Shown here: piece by piece, positions 43,274 to 51,055 of the stretch
How positions within the stretch are numbered: the stretch's first letter is position 1
How the letters are laid out: each line of letters opens with the position of its first letter
Assembly: GCA_963848525.1 (NCBI GenBank)
Contig: CAWKDZ010000004.1
Coordinates: 94,735-158,734 of the forward strand
Length of the DNA stretch: 64,000 nucleotides
From: JACCTU01 sp963848525
GTDB taxonomy: Bacteria > Actinomycetota > Thermoleophilia > Gaiellales > Gaiellaceae
Direction of reading: 5' to 3'
Program-made: the position numbers and the translations under genes
The notes under the pieces: generated by a model
Told to the model about the DNA's origin: nothing
The model's database searches: none
What the model saw: the letters and a program-made list of their open reading frames with translations, nothing else

Positions 43274-43834
43274 ATGGGCAACGTGGTCATCGACATGAGC
43301 ATGTCGTTGGACGGCTACATCGCGGCGCCGAACGACAATCCGGAGCAGGGGCTGGGCGAGGACGGGATGCGGCTCCACAACTGGGCGTTCGACGATCCTT
43401 CGGTGTTCGAGCGGGTCTACGGCAACCTGGTCGAGGAGACGGGCGCCGTGATCATGGGCCGCCGCTCGTACGACAACTCGATCGAGGCGTGGGGCGGCAA
43501 GGGCCCGTTGGGCGACGTGCCGTGCTTCGTCGTCACCCACCGACCGCTCACGCCTCCGGATCCGCTCTTCACCGTGACCGACGGCATCGAGAGTGCGCTC
43601 GCGAAGGCCCGGGAGGCCGCCGGCGAGAAGCGGATCGGGCTGATGGGCGCGAACATCGACCAGCAGTTCCTTGCGGCGGGGCTCGTGGACGAGATCAGGA
43701 TCCACGTGGTCGATGTCCTGCTCGGAGGGGGCCGCCGGCTGTTCGAGCAGCTCCCGGAGCGAATCGAGCTGGAACAGTCCGGGCTCAGCGAGACCGACGG
43801 CGTGACGCATCTCGAGTACCGCGTCGTCCGGTAG
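43274..43834 (+). CDS. RibD C-terminal/dihydrofolate-reductase-like protein
   Basis: A 186 aa protein beginning NVVIDMSMSLDGYIAAPND, followed by IMGRRSYDNSIEAWGGKGP, VPCFVVTHR and VDVLLGGGRRLFEQLP, the same plan as the 38873 gene but of a different subgroup. NADPH-dependent reduction is the family activity. It sits in a co-directional run with VOC, cupin and EVE-like genes; ATG 43274 has GGGAGG upstream. Confidence 0.85.
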   Translation: MGNVVIDMSMSLDGYIAAPNDNPEQGLGEDGMRLHNWAFDDPSVFERVYGNLVEETGAVIMGRRSYDNSIEAWGGKGPLGDVPCFVVTHRPLTPPDPLFTVTDGIESALAKAREAAGEKRIGLMGANIDQQFLAAGLVDEIRIHVVDVLLGGGRRLFEQLPERIELEQSGLSETDGVTHLEYRVVR

Positions 43835-43840
43835 TGCGTC

Positions 43841-44293
43841 TTGGCTGTGGCGCACTACCTCTTCAACTTCGTGAAGGGCGACGCGGCAAACGGGCCGGTG
43901 CCGCGCGAACAGGCCGCTGGTTTCCTGCGGGTCAGGATGTGGGGCGTCGACGCAGACGAGCCGCACCGCGATTCGCTTGCCCCCGGCGACCTCGTCCTCA
44001 TCTATCTGGGCGCGCCCGAGCGGAAGTTCGTCGGCCGCGCCGAGCTTGCCTCGTCGGCGCACGATTGGACTTCGTCCGAGGCAGAGGTGTACCCGGGCGA
44101 TTCCCCCGGCGGAGTTTTGCTGGCCCAGGTCGAGGAATGGGACCCGCCGGTACCGATGGATACGGTGCTGTCGCAGATCGACCCGGGAGAGAACGCCAAG
44201 GCCGACTTCCAAACCGGTGTCGTTCGGATCACCGCTCACGAATACGAGACCGCCCTCGCCGTGGCGGCTGGTAAGCCCTTGCGGGTACCGTGA
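43841..44293 (+). CDS. EVE/PUA-like domain protein
   Basis: A 150 aa protein from TTG 43841, six bases after the previous stop. The EVE-like features are GFLRVRMWGVDADEPHRDSL, PGDLVLIYLGAPERKFVGRAEL, and the aromatic-rich strands around DWTSSEAEVYPGDSPG. EVE domains bind modified nucleotides in DNA or RNA. The characteristic W/F cage is not fully conserved, so ligand binding is uncertain. It is upstream of msrA. Confidence 0.65.
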   Translation: MAVAHYLFNFVKGDAANGPVPREQAAGFLRVRMWGVDADEPHRDSLAPGDLVLIYLGAPERKFVGRAELASSAHDWTSSEAEVYPGDSPGGVLLAQVEEWDPPVPMDTVLSQIDPGENAKADFQTGVVRITAHEYETALAVAAGKPLRVP

Positions 44294-44325
44294 CTGCGCC
44301 AGCTTTGTTCGAGAGGAGGCGGCGC

Positions 44326-44850
44326 ATGGGGAACGGTTCGGTCGAGAAGGCGATCCTCGCCGGAGGGTGCTTCTGGGGGATGCAGGACCTGATCCGGAAG
44401 CGGCCGGGTGTCGTGTCGACGAGGGTCGGCTATTCGGGCGGTGACGTCCCGAATGCCACGTACTACAACCACGGCACGCATGCGGAGGCGATCGAGATCG
44501 TCTTCGATCCCGAGCAGACCTCGTACCGGGATCTGCTCGAGTTCTTCTTCCAGATCCACGACCCGACGACGCTGAACCGCCAGGGCAACGACCGCGGCAC
44601 GAGCTATCGCTCGGCGATCTTCTACGTCGACGAGGAGCAACGCCGCGTTGCGGAGGACACGATCGCCGACGTCGAGGCGTCGGGCCTCTGGCCGGGCAAG
44701 GTCGTGACCGAGGTGGCGCCGGCGGGACCGTTCTGGGAGGCCGAGCCCGATCATCAGGACTACCTCGAGCGGTATCCCAACGGGTACACGTGCCACTTCC
44801 CGCGGCCGGACTGGGTCCTGCCGCGGCGCACGACAGCAGTCGGCAACTAG
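44326..44850 (+). CDS. msrA: Peptide methionine sulfoxide reductase MsrA
   Basis: From ATG 44326, with GAGAGGAGG eight or so bases upstream, the product is 174 aa. It has the MsrA core ILAGGCFWGMQDLI with the catalytic Cys15, GYSGGD, the loop NATYYNHGTHAEAIEI, and EPDHQDYLERYPNGYTCHF. It reduces the S-epimer of methionine sulfoxide in proteins. A resolving cysteine is likely the one in GYTCHFPR. No msrB is adjacent. Confidence 0.95.
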   Translation: MGNGSVEKAILAGGCFWGMQDLIRKRPGVVSTRVGYSGGDVPNATYYNHGTHAEAIEIVFDPEQTSYRDLLEFFFQIHDPTTLNRQGNDRGTSYRSAIFYVDEEQRRVAEDTIADVEASGLWPGKVVTEVAPAGPFWEAEPDHQDYLERYPNGYTCHFPRPDWVLPRRTTAVGN

Positions 44851-44859
44851 CCGCACCTC

Positions 44860-45447
44860 GTGGGAGAGATGAAGGAGCGCATGCTTCGCGGCGAGCTCTA
44901 CATCGCCGACGATCCGGAGCTCGCGGCCGACTTCGCCCGCGCCCAAGAGCTCGTCGAGCGCTACAACGGGACGCTTCACGGGGAGCAGGCGGAGCGAGAC
45001 GAGATCCTCCGTGAGCTGATCGGCGATCTCGGCGAGGGCGTCGTGATCCGTCCTCCCTTCCTGTGCGAGTACGGCACGCGCGTCTCGATCGGCGCTCGCA
45101 CGTTCGTCAACTACGACTGCCTGATGCTCGACGTCGCACCGATCACGATCGGGAGCGATTGCCAGCTCGCCACGCGTGTCCAGCTCCTGACCGCGACTCA
45201 TCCGATCGATCCGGAACCTCGGCGCAGCGGGTGGGAGTCGGCCGAGCCGATCGTGATCGGGGACAACGTCTGGCTCGGCGGAGGCGTGATCGTCTGCCCC
45301 GGCGTGGCGATCGGTGACGACACCGTCGTCGGTGCCGGCGCGGTCGTCACGCGCGACCTGCCCGCCGGCGTCGTCGCAGCCGGTGTCCCGGCTCGCGTGA
45401 TTCGCGAGATCGGTGATGCCGACCGGGTCTCCGTGCCTACCTTGTAG
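44860..45447 (+). CDS. Sugar O-acetyltransferase (LacA/NodL/Maa hexapeptide family)
   Basis: A 195 aa left-handed beta-helix acetyltransferase. The N-terminal MAA domain (ERMLRGELYIADDPELAADF and ERYNGTL) precedes the hexapeptide repeats, with TATHPIDPEPR carrying the catalytic His and IGDNVWLGGGVIVCPGVAIGDDTVVGAGAVV near the C-terminus. It transfers acetyl from acetyl-CoA to a sugar or nodulation-like oligosaccharide. The ORF opens at GTG 44860 but ATG 44869 (MKERML) is the likelier start. Confidence 0.9.
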   Translation: MGEMKERMLRGELYIADDPELAADFARAQELVERYNGTLHGEQAERDEILRELIGDLGEGVVIRPPFLCEYGTRVSIGARTFVNYDCLMLDVAPITIGSDCQLATRVQLLTATHPIDPEPRRSGWESAEPIVIGDNVWLGGGVIVCPGVAIGDDTVVGAGAVVTRDLPAGVVAAGVPARVIREIGDADRVSVPTL

Positions 45448-45449
45448 TT

Positions 45450-45471
45450 CTATGTATAGTACTGCAAGCTA
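45450..45471 (+). promoter_or_regulatory. AT-rich promoter/operator for a near-leaderless padR transcript
   Basis: The stretch TATGTATAGTACTGCAAGCT before ATG 45471 is the most AT-rich in its neighbourhood. TATAGT at 45455-45460 serves as a -10, putting the start of transcription within a few bases of the ATG. No ribosome binding site is visible, and AGTACT is palindromic. PadR autoregulation here is inferred. Confidence 0.5.
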
Positions 45472-45831
45472 TGCACATCGACAAGGACCTCGTCGCGGCC
45501 TCTGCGACCCCGCTCGTGCTCGCGATCCTGGCGAAGGGTGAGAGCTACGGCTACGCGATCCTGAAGCGGGTGCGTGAGCTCTCGGGGGGCGAGCTCGAGT
45601 GGACCGACGGGATGCTCTACCCGCTGCTCCATCGCCTCGAGCGGCTCGGATACGTGACGACGGACTGGCGAACGCCGCCGGAAGGGCGTCGCCGCAAGTA
45701 CTACGTGATCACCGACGACGGACGAGGCAGCACTCGTGGAGCAGCGACAGCAGTGGGCGGCCGTCACGCGTGCGCTGAACGACGTCTGGCCGGGCTCCGG
45801 TGTGCTGCTGCCGGCGGTCGGGGAGGCCTGA
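45471..45831 (+). CDS. PadR family transcriptional regulator (one frameshift)
   Basis: The winged helix is clear: LVLAILAKGESYGYAILKRV, LEWTDGMLYPLLHRLERLGYV and EGRRRKYYVITDDGR. After GR at about 45724 the frame is lost; removing one G gives AALVEQRQQWAAVTRALND and a TGA at 45829-45831, a normal PadR end of 119 aa. PadR proteins are effector-responsive dimer repressors of exporters and stress genes. The partner membrane protein follows four bases later. Confidence 0.82.
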
Positions 45832-45834
45832 GCC

Positions 45835-47175
45835 GTGGAGAGCGTGGAGCCGCAGATCGCGGAGTGGCGCGCCTACGTCGAGAAGGCCTGGCTCAACGGC
45901 CGCGACGTCGAAGAGCTCGAGGATCATCTTCGCCAGCAGATCGCCGACCTGAACGCGGTCGGGCTCTCGGCCGACGAGGCGTTCCTGGTCGCGGTGAAGC
46001 GGATGGGCGATGTCGACGTCCTGTCGCGCGAGTTCGCGCGCGAGAACAGCGGCCGGCTGTGGAAGCAGCTCGTCCTGAGCGGCGACGAAGAGCGCGCGCG
46101 TGAGTCCGGCGGCTGGGTCGGGGCGCTCGTCTTCGCCGTTGCTGCGGCCGTCGTCGTCCAGATCGCGCGCCTCGCCGCCGGCTTCCCCGACGAGGAGCCG
46201 AACTGGTTCTTCCGGAACCTCGGTCTGTTCGTGTTGCCGTTCCTCGCCGGCTACTTCGCCTGGCGACGGGAGCTGGACGCGCGCGGCTGGGTGCTCGCGG
46301 CGGCGCCGTTCGCACTCGGTGCGCTCGTGATCAACCTTTACCCGTGGGACGCGGAGTCGGACAACACCGAGGTCCTCGCCGCGGTCCATCTGCTCGTCGT
46401 GCTCTGGTTCGTGGTCGCCTACCCGTACATGGGCGGCACGCTCCGATCGCACGAGCGGCGAATGGACTTCGTCCGCTTCACGGGCGAGTGGTTCATCTAC
46501 TACGTGCTGATCGCGCTCGGCGGAGGCGTGCTCGTGGGGCTGACCGTGGCGATCCTCGAGCCCGCGGGCGTCGACGTCGAGCGGGTCATCGAGTGGGTGC
46601 TGCCGTCGGCCGCGGCGGGTGCCGTGATCGTGGCCGCGTGGCTCGTCGAGTCGAAGCAACGGGTCGTGGAGAACATGGCGCCGGTGCTGACGATGCTCTT
46701 CACGCCGCTGTTCGCGGTGATGCTGGTCGCCTCGGTCGTCGTCTACGCCGTGACCGGCCTCGGCGACGCGTTCGATCGCGACCTCGTCAGCGTCTTCGAC
46801 GCGCTGCTGGTCGTCGTCTTCGCGCTCGTCCTGTACGGGATGTCCGCGCGCGACCCGTCGGAGTCGCCGGGCTGGATGGACCGCATCCAGCTGGTCGCCG
46901 TCGTCAGCGCCCTCGTGCTCGACGTGATGGTGCTCGGCGCGATGATCGCCCGGATCGGCGATCTCGGGTTCACCCCGAACCGAACGGCAGCGGTCGGGCT
47001 CAACCTCGTCCTGCTCGTGAACCTGGCCGGGGCCGCCTGGCTATCCGCGCGGTTCCTCACGGGGCGCAGCAGGCTCCACCGGCTCGAGCGCTGGCAGACC
47101 ACTTACCTACCTGTGTTCGCGCTGTGGGCCGCCACTGTTGTGGTCGTCGTCCCGCTGCTGTTCGGGTTTAGCTGA
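45835..47175 (+). CDS. PadR-associated multi-span membrane protein with permease-prefix domain
   Basis: The 446 aa product starts at GTG 45835. The first 70 residues form a soluble permease-prefix (HAAS-like) domain with DVEELEDHLRQQIADL and ADEAFLVAVKRMGDVD, then about nine or ten membrane helices. This pairing with a PadR gene is a recurrent actinobacterial arrangement, and the prefix domain occurs at the N-terminus of FtsX-like permeases and other PadR-linked proteins. The transported substrate or sensed signal is unknown. Its last eight bases overlap the next, convergent gene. Confidence 0.78.
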   Translation: MESVEPQIAEWRAYVEKAWLNGRDVEELEDHLRQQIADLNAVGLSADEAFLVAVKRMGDVDVLSREFARENSGRLWKQLVLSGDEERARESGGWVGALVFAVAAAVVVQIARLAAGFPDEEPNWFFRNLGLFVLPFLAGYFAWRRELDARGWVLAAAPFALGALVINLYPWDAESDNTEVLAAVHLLVVLWFVVAYPYMGGTLRSHERRMDFVRFTGEWFIYYVLIALGGGVLVGLTVAILEPAGVDVERVIEWVLPSAAAGAVIVAAWLVESKQRVVENMAPVLTMLFTPLFAVMLVASVVVYAVTGLGDAFDRDLVSVFDALLVVVFALVLYGMSARDPSESPGWMDRIQLVAVVSALVLDVMVLGAMIARIGDLGFTPNRTAAVGLNLVLLVNLAGAAWLSARFLTGRSRLHRLERWQTTYLPVFALWAATVVVVVPLLFGFS

Positions 47176-48127
47176 TCGCTTCCACGAGCTGGACCACCGC
47201 GAACAGCAGGGCGAAGAACGCGATCGCCCACATGGAGATTCGTACCCACCGCGGCGTCCATGCGATCTTGAACTCGCGCGCCAGCCGACGCAGTGCCCTC
47301 GCGCGCTCGCTCTCGCCGGTCGGAAGCGCCTTGCCGCGTTCACCGAGCAGCCGCGGCGTCCAGTCCGCATCGAAGTAGAGGAACTGGCAGTGCCCGATCG
47401 TCTCGGGCAGCGGCTGTGGGAAGGCGTCGCCCGACCGGCGCCGGAAGTCGTCATATCGCTCTTGGCGGGACAGTTCCTTGCGCTTGCCAAGCAGCGGGAG
47501 CGAGAGGATCAGCCGCTCCGGCTCGTCCTGCTCAATCACGTGCCGGATCTCCCACGCGAGACCGTCCCCCTCGCCGGCGTGCACGAGCAGGACGCCCGCC
47601 CGGTCGGTCAGCTCGTCGACCGTCTCCTGCCAGTCCTCGTCGGCGGCGTACATGCGCGCGGCGCCGATCATCGGCAGCCGCTCGGTCGGGTCGCCGACGG
47701 CCACGAACGGCCCGACCTTGCGCAGCGTCCGCGCCAGCCGCTGCTCGTAGGTCTTCTCGAGCCCCTCACGGGGCGAGATGCGCAGATGCGACGACCACCG
47801 GTTCACATTCTGCGCCTGGTCGGCGCCGAACGGCCGAAGGTAGACGATCGGCGCGCGAGTGTCCTCGGCGAGCACGCGCTCGGCCTCTCTGACCCGCATG
47901 CGGCGGCCGCGCGTGACCAGCCAGAGTGAGATGCCCAACACGATGGGCCCCGCCGCGTTGGCCCAGTTGCCCAGGTCCAGGCCCACGAACCAGAGCACGC
48001 CGAAGGCAAGGAACACCCCCACCCAGAACGCGACGCCCAGCCAGATCAGTAGCAGGCCGACGCGGCGGCTCCTGTGCGCCCGCGCCGCGCTCGCGCGCGC
48101 GAGCTGCTCACGCCGCTCGACCGGCAT
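47168..48127 (-). CDS. Two-helix membrane protein with TIR-like cytoplasmic domain
   Basis: From ATG 48127 the product is 319 aa; an upstream open stretch is unlikely to be translated. Two transmembrane helices lie at about residues 21-65, a third at the C-terminus (about 297-316). The middle domain shows APIVYLRPFGADQ, GPFVAVGDPTERLP, GAARMYAADEDWQETV and DGLAWEIRHVIE. This pattern of YLRxF strand, proline-rich turn and a W-E motif recalls TIR/SLOG-type nucleotide-binding folds. I assign it by pattern only. Signalling or defence is possible; no partner gene adjoins. Confidence 0.6.
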   Translation of the reverse strand: MPVERREQLARASAARAHRSRRVGLLLIWLGVAFWVGVFLAFGVLWFVGLDLGNWANAAGPIVLGISLWLVTRGRRMRVREAERVLAEDTRAPIVYLRPFGADQAQNVNRWSSHLRISPREGLEKTYEQRLARTLRKVGPFVAVGDPTERLPMIGAARMYAADEDWQETVDELTDRAGVLLVHAGEGDGLAWEIRHVIEQDEPERLILSLPLLGKRKELSRQERYDDFRRRSGDAFPQPLPETIGHCQFLYFDADWTPRLLGERGKALPTGESERARALRRLAREFKIAWTPRWVRISMWAIAFFALLFAVVQLVEAIS

Positions 48128-48245
48128 CACGGCTTCGCCGCGGTCAGCATGGCAGCACTCATGCAACACCAGCCGGCGCGCGCGGGTCAACCCTGCGGCG
48201 CGTCGCGAGCCCGGCGGCGCCACACGCGGTGTGCCAGGACGTTCC

Positions 48246-48264
48246 TTCGGTGTCGGACACCGAA
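48246..48264. repeat. Palindrome of the GGTG...CACC type
   Basis: TTCGGTGTCGGACACCGAA has nine-base perfect arms around a single G. Related GGTGCC-xx-GGCACC palindromes occur at 48340-48352, 59399-59415 and 59479-59495. Confidence 0.6.
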
Positions 48265-48327
48265 GTGCATCTACTCAAGACCCCGGGTTCAGCGCTGTGG
48301 ACGAACTTCTACGAAGTTGTCACGCTT

Positions 48328-48353
48328 GGTGCCAGACACAGTGCCAGGCACTG
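48328..48353. repeat. Palindromic GTGCC repeat
   Basis: GGTGCCAGACACAG followed by AGTGCCAGGCACT; the latter is a perfect 13-nt palindrome. It shares the GGTGCC core with the 59.4 kb repeats. Confidence 0.5.
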
Positions 48354-48386
48354 AAGATCGCAGAATCGCGCGCGGCCGCGACCGGC

Positions 48387-49574
48387 TCACACCGCGCTGC
48401 GGAGGAGGATCGAGAACGATTCGAACTTCGGGTACGGCAGCGACCACCGTCGGGAGCCGTCAGCGGCTACGACGTACAGCAACGACTTATCGTCCGCGTA
48501 CTCGGCGACCGCGACGAAACGCTTGTCCCTCGAGACCGCCAAGATCGAGTTGGTGCAGTAGCGGTCGCACGGCGCTGGCGATCCGGTCGCGAGCTTCCGC
48601 CGGCGCGCCGTCGCGACGTCGACTGCGTGGACGTCGCGGCCATCGCCGAAGACCAACTCGTTCTCGCTTAACCACGCGAACGACAGGAATTCGCCGAACT
48701 GACAGCCGCCCCTCGGACCCGTTTCTCGGACGAGCCGCCGTCGGTTCCGACCGGATGCGTCCATCACGAACAGGTCACAGCCGCCTACGAGCGCGACTCG
48801 TCGCCCAGACGGTGACCACGACGCGGACTCCGTCGCGCGCGCGAGTTGCCTTCTGCCGGTGCCATTCGACCGCACCGAACTGACGATCTGCGCCGTCAGG
48901 TCGTTCCCGCGGCAGTCGTCGGCCGAATACCTCTCCTCCATGTAGAGGAGGCGCGACCCGCTCAGCGTCCAGTCGAGTGGGTAGAGAAACGCCGGGCGAG
49001 ACCGTCTTGGGAGCTGCAGCGTCGCGACTCCGACGAGCCTTCGGACGCGTCCGGTTCGAACGTCCGATGTGAGGATGGCAACGTCTCTGAGTTTCTGGCT
49101 GTAGCAGCCCGAGTTGGGTCCGAAGGTGATGCCGTTGCGCGCGAACGCGACCGATCCGCCGTTCGGAGACCAGAGCGGATCAGTGAGCCCCATCCGAGCG
49201 GCGGCAATGATCCGCGCGCGTCTCGTCGCTGGGTCGAAGATCCGCATCGACGACGACGTCAGCTGCCCCTGACTGTCGACACCGAAGCGAGTGAATGCGA
49301 GCAGTTTTCCGTTCGGGGACCACACGGGCGTCCCGTAACTGACGCGAGCGCGCGTGGTAAGAGTGCGCGGACTCCCGCCATCAAGGTCGGTCACGACGAG
49401 TTGCTGTCTGAACGGGCGCCGCGCTTCGGTGCGGATTGCCGCAATTCTCCCGGCGGGTCGCTCGACCTCCGACGCGGCGGCAGAGACGTTCCGCCCCGTC
49501 GCACCGCCCACGACAGCGACCGATGTCAGTACGAGCGCGAGCGTGACGTGCCCTCGGCCGAACCGAATCGGCAT
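48387..49574 (-). CDS. Secreted TolB/WD40-like beta-propeller protein
   Basis: A 395 aa protein with a hydrophobic N-terminal segment (LALVLTSVAVVGGATG) suggesting export. Repeats of PD40 type are seen: TPVWSPNGKLLAFTR, DPLWSPNGGSVAFAR, SASWSPSGRRVALVGG and DLFVMDASGRNRRRL. Such propellers bind proteins or ligands outside the membrane. It is a paralogue of the next gene and shares its architecture, including many cysteines. No TolB operon genes (tolQRA, pal) are present. Confidence 0.8.
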   Translation of the reverse strand: MPIRFGRGHVTLALVLTSVAVVGGATGRNVSAAASEVERPAGRIAAIRTEARRPFRQQLVVTDLDGGSPRTLTTRARVSYGTPVWSPNGKLLAFTRFGVDSQGQLTSSSMRIFDPATRRARIIAAARMGLTDPLWSPNGGSVAFARNGITFGPNSGCYSQKLRDVAILTSDVRTGRVRRLVGVATLQLPRRSRPAFLYPLDWTLSGSRLLYMEERYSADDCRGNDLTAQIVSSVRSNGTGRRQLARATESASWSPSGRRVALVGGCDLFVMDASGRNRRRLVRETGPRGGCQFGEFLSFAWLSENELVFGDGRDVHAVDVATARRRKLATGSPAPCDRYCTNSILAVSRDKRFVAVAEYADDKSLLYVVAADGSRRWSLPYPKFESFSILLRSAV

Positions 49575-49805
49575 CGGCCTATCGTACGCCTGTAGGAACG
49601 AGGCTATTGAGCGCTTCGGCGTCAGGTTCTGCAGTGACGAAGCGCGATGCCCTCGGACTCGTGGGCGTTTGCTGAGTTGTGGCGCCTTTGACGGCTCCGA
49701 CCCAACGCAAGCGACACGAACTGCGCCGACTCGAACGAACGACGGGAGGCGCGAGCCGGCGGCTCTCGTCGTCTCAGCGCCCTTTCGTCCGGCTAGCGAT
49801 GTCGA

Positions 49806-50969
49806 CTACGAGTTGGGGAAGAAGCCGCCAGCTGCCGGTTCAACTGCAGTCATCCCGCGCGGCAGCGTGAGCGGCGGAAGCTGCTGGACCGGGGATCCAT
49901 CGAGTGGGATGAGCACGAAGCCGGTTTCGCCCCAGGCGACGATTCCTTCACCTCGAGGCGCCGTTCCGAGTGCTCCGATGCAGCAATCGTCTTCGTCGCC
50001 GAACGTTTCCTGCACGCGTGCGACGCCGGTCTCGGCGGCAACCGCGTATACGACCGTTCCGGCGTCTTCCGTTGGCGGCCAGAGCGACGCTTCGGGGGCC
50101 GCCGCACGCCCGGAACGGTCGCGCGTCGAGACGCCGCAGTCGTCGTAGTCAGTCGCCACGACCACCTCTCGTTCGTCCGTCGTCCACGCAAGGGGATCAA
50201 TGCCGAGGCAGCGCCGTAACAGCGCAATTGAGCTCCCGCTTGGCGACCAGGCGAAGCTGAAGATGAGTAGCTGCGCGGCCAGCTGGATGCGTGGCGTCCC
50301 GGTCGCGCCGATTCTCATCACTCGGACGGGCCGGTTCGATCCGCCCATGTTGCGGCAGTCGCCGTCTCGGTATTGACTCCACGCGTAGAGGAGCTCGGTT
50401 CCATCGGGCGACCAGGCGACCGGCCCGATGAAGGCAGGGTTCGCAGTCGACGCAGCCGGGGCCCCCGGCGGGTGAGCGGGAAGCCTGCGCGATCTCTTGC
50501 TCGCGACGTCGACGAGGAGCAGCCGGGGTTCGCCCGCCGCGCAGTAGCGCATCGACGCAACGGCAAGCGTGCGGCCGTTCGGCGACCAGCCGCTGGTGAC
50601 GTCGACGCGGCGGTTGGGCGCCGCCGGCAGAAGCATGCGCCGCCGCGCACCCGACGCGGAGACGACGAAGACGCGCCCCGCACTATCCGAGTACGCGATC
50701 CGGTCCGCGTTCGGACTCCACACGATCGAATTGATGTCAACAGCCTTCCCTCGATACCGAGGCAGGCTGATGATCCGGACCGGGCCGCCCGACAGGTCAC
50801 GAACAGCGATCGAGTCGACCTCGCCGCGCTGAGCCGTGACAGCGAGGCGGCCGCTCACGTCCAACCCAACTCGCGCCCGCGTCGGCTCGCTGTCGGCCGT
50901 CGAGGAACCCGAACATCCCGCGGCTGTCAAAGCAGTCAATCCAAGGCAGGCGAACTGCCGGCCTCGCAT
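49806..50969 (-). CDS. TolB/WD40-like beta-propeller lipoprotein
   Basis: A 387 aa protein with lipobox LTAAGC (Cys19), so it should be tethered outside the membrane. Propeller repeats read SIVWSPNADRIAYSD, TSGWSPNGRTLAVAS, PVAWSPDGTELLYAWS and SFAWSPSGSSIALL. It resembles the 48387-49574 protein and probably arose by local duplication; the 231 bases between them contain no gene that I can support. A TolB-like binding role is inferred from the fold. Confidence 0.82.
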   Translation of the reverse strand: MRGRQFACLGLTALTAAGCSGSSTADSEPTRARVGLDVSGRLAVTAQRGEVDSIAVRDLSGGPVRIISLPRYRGKAVDINSIVWSPNADRIAYSDSAGRVFVVSASGARRRMLLPAAPNRRVDVTSGWSPNGRTLAVASMRYCAAGEPRLLLVDVASKRSRRLPAHPPGAPAASTANPAFIGPVAWSPDGTELLYAWSQYRDGDCRNMGGSNRPVRVMRIGATGTPRIQLAAQLLIFSFAWSPSGSSIALLRRCLGIDPLAWTTDEREVVVATDYDDCGVSTRDRSGRAAAPEASLWPPTEDAGTVVYAVAAETGVARVQETFGDEDDCCIGALGTAPRGEGIVAWGETGFVLIPLDGSPVQQLPPLTLPRGMTAVEPAAGGFFPNS

Positions 50970-51055
50970 TCGAACAGTGTCCCGCGCGCACTAGCGAGGG
51001 TCAAGCACCGTGGTCTAAGGTCTGCGAGGACCGCAGCGCCTCGAACGGCTGCGAC

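Larger units (their letters stand above)
48128..48386. other. 259-base intergenic region with palindromic repeats
   Basis: Two reverse genes flank a non-coding stretch. It contains TTCGGTGTCGGACACCGAA at 48246-48264, ACTTCTACGAAGT at 48305-48317 and a GTGCC-type element at 48328-48353. No convincing ORF, promoter or tRNA is seen. Confidence 0.5.

Noticed and set aside
48074..48883. Forward ORFs through 48.0-48.9 kb
   Set aside because: They run antisense to the TIR-like and propeller genes and have no recognisable domain.
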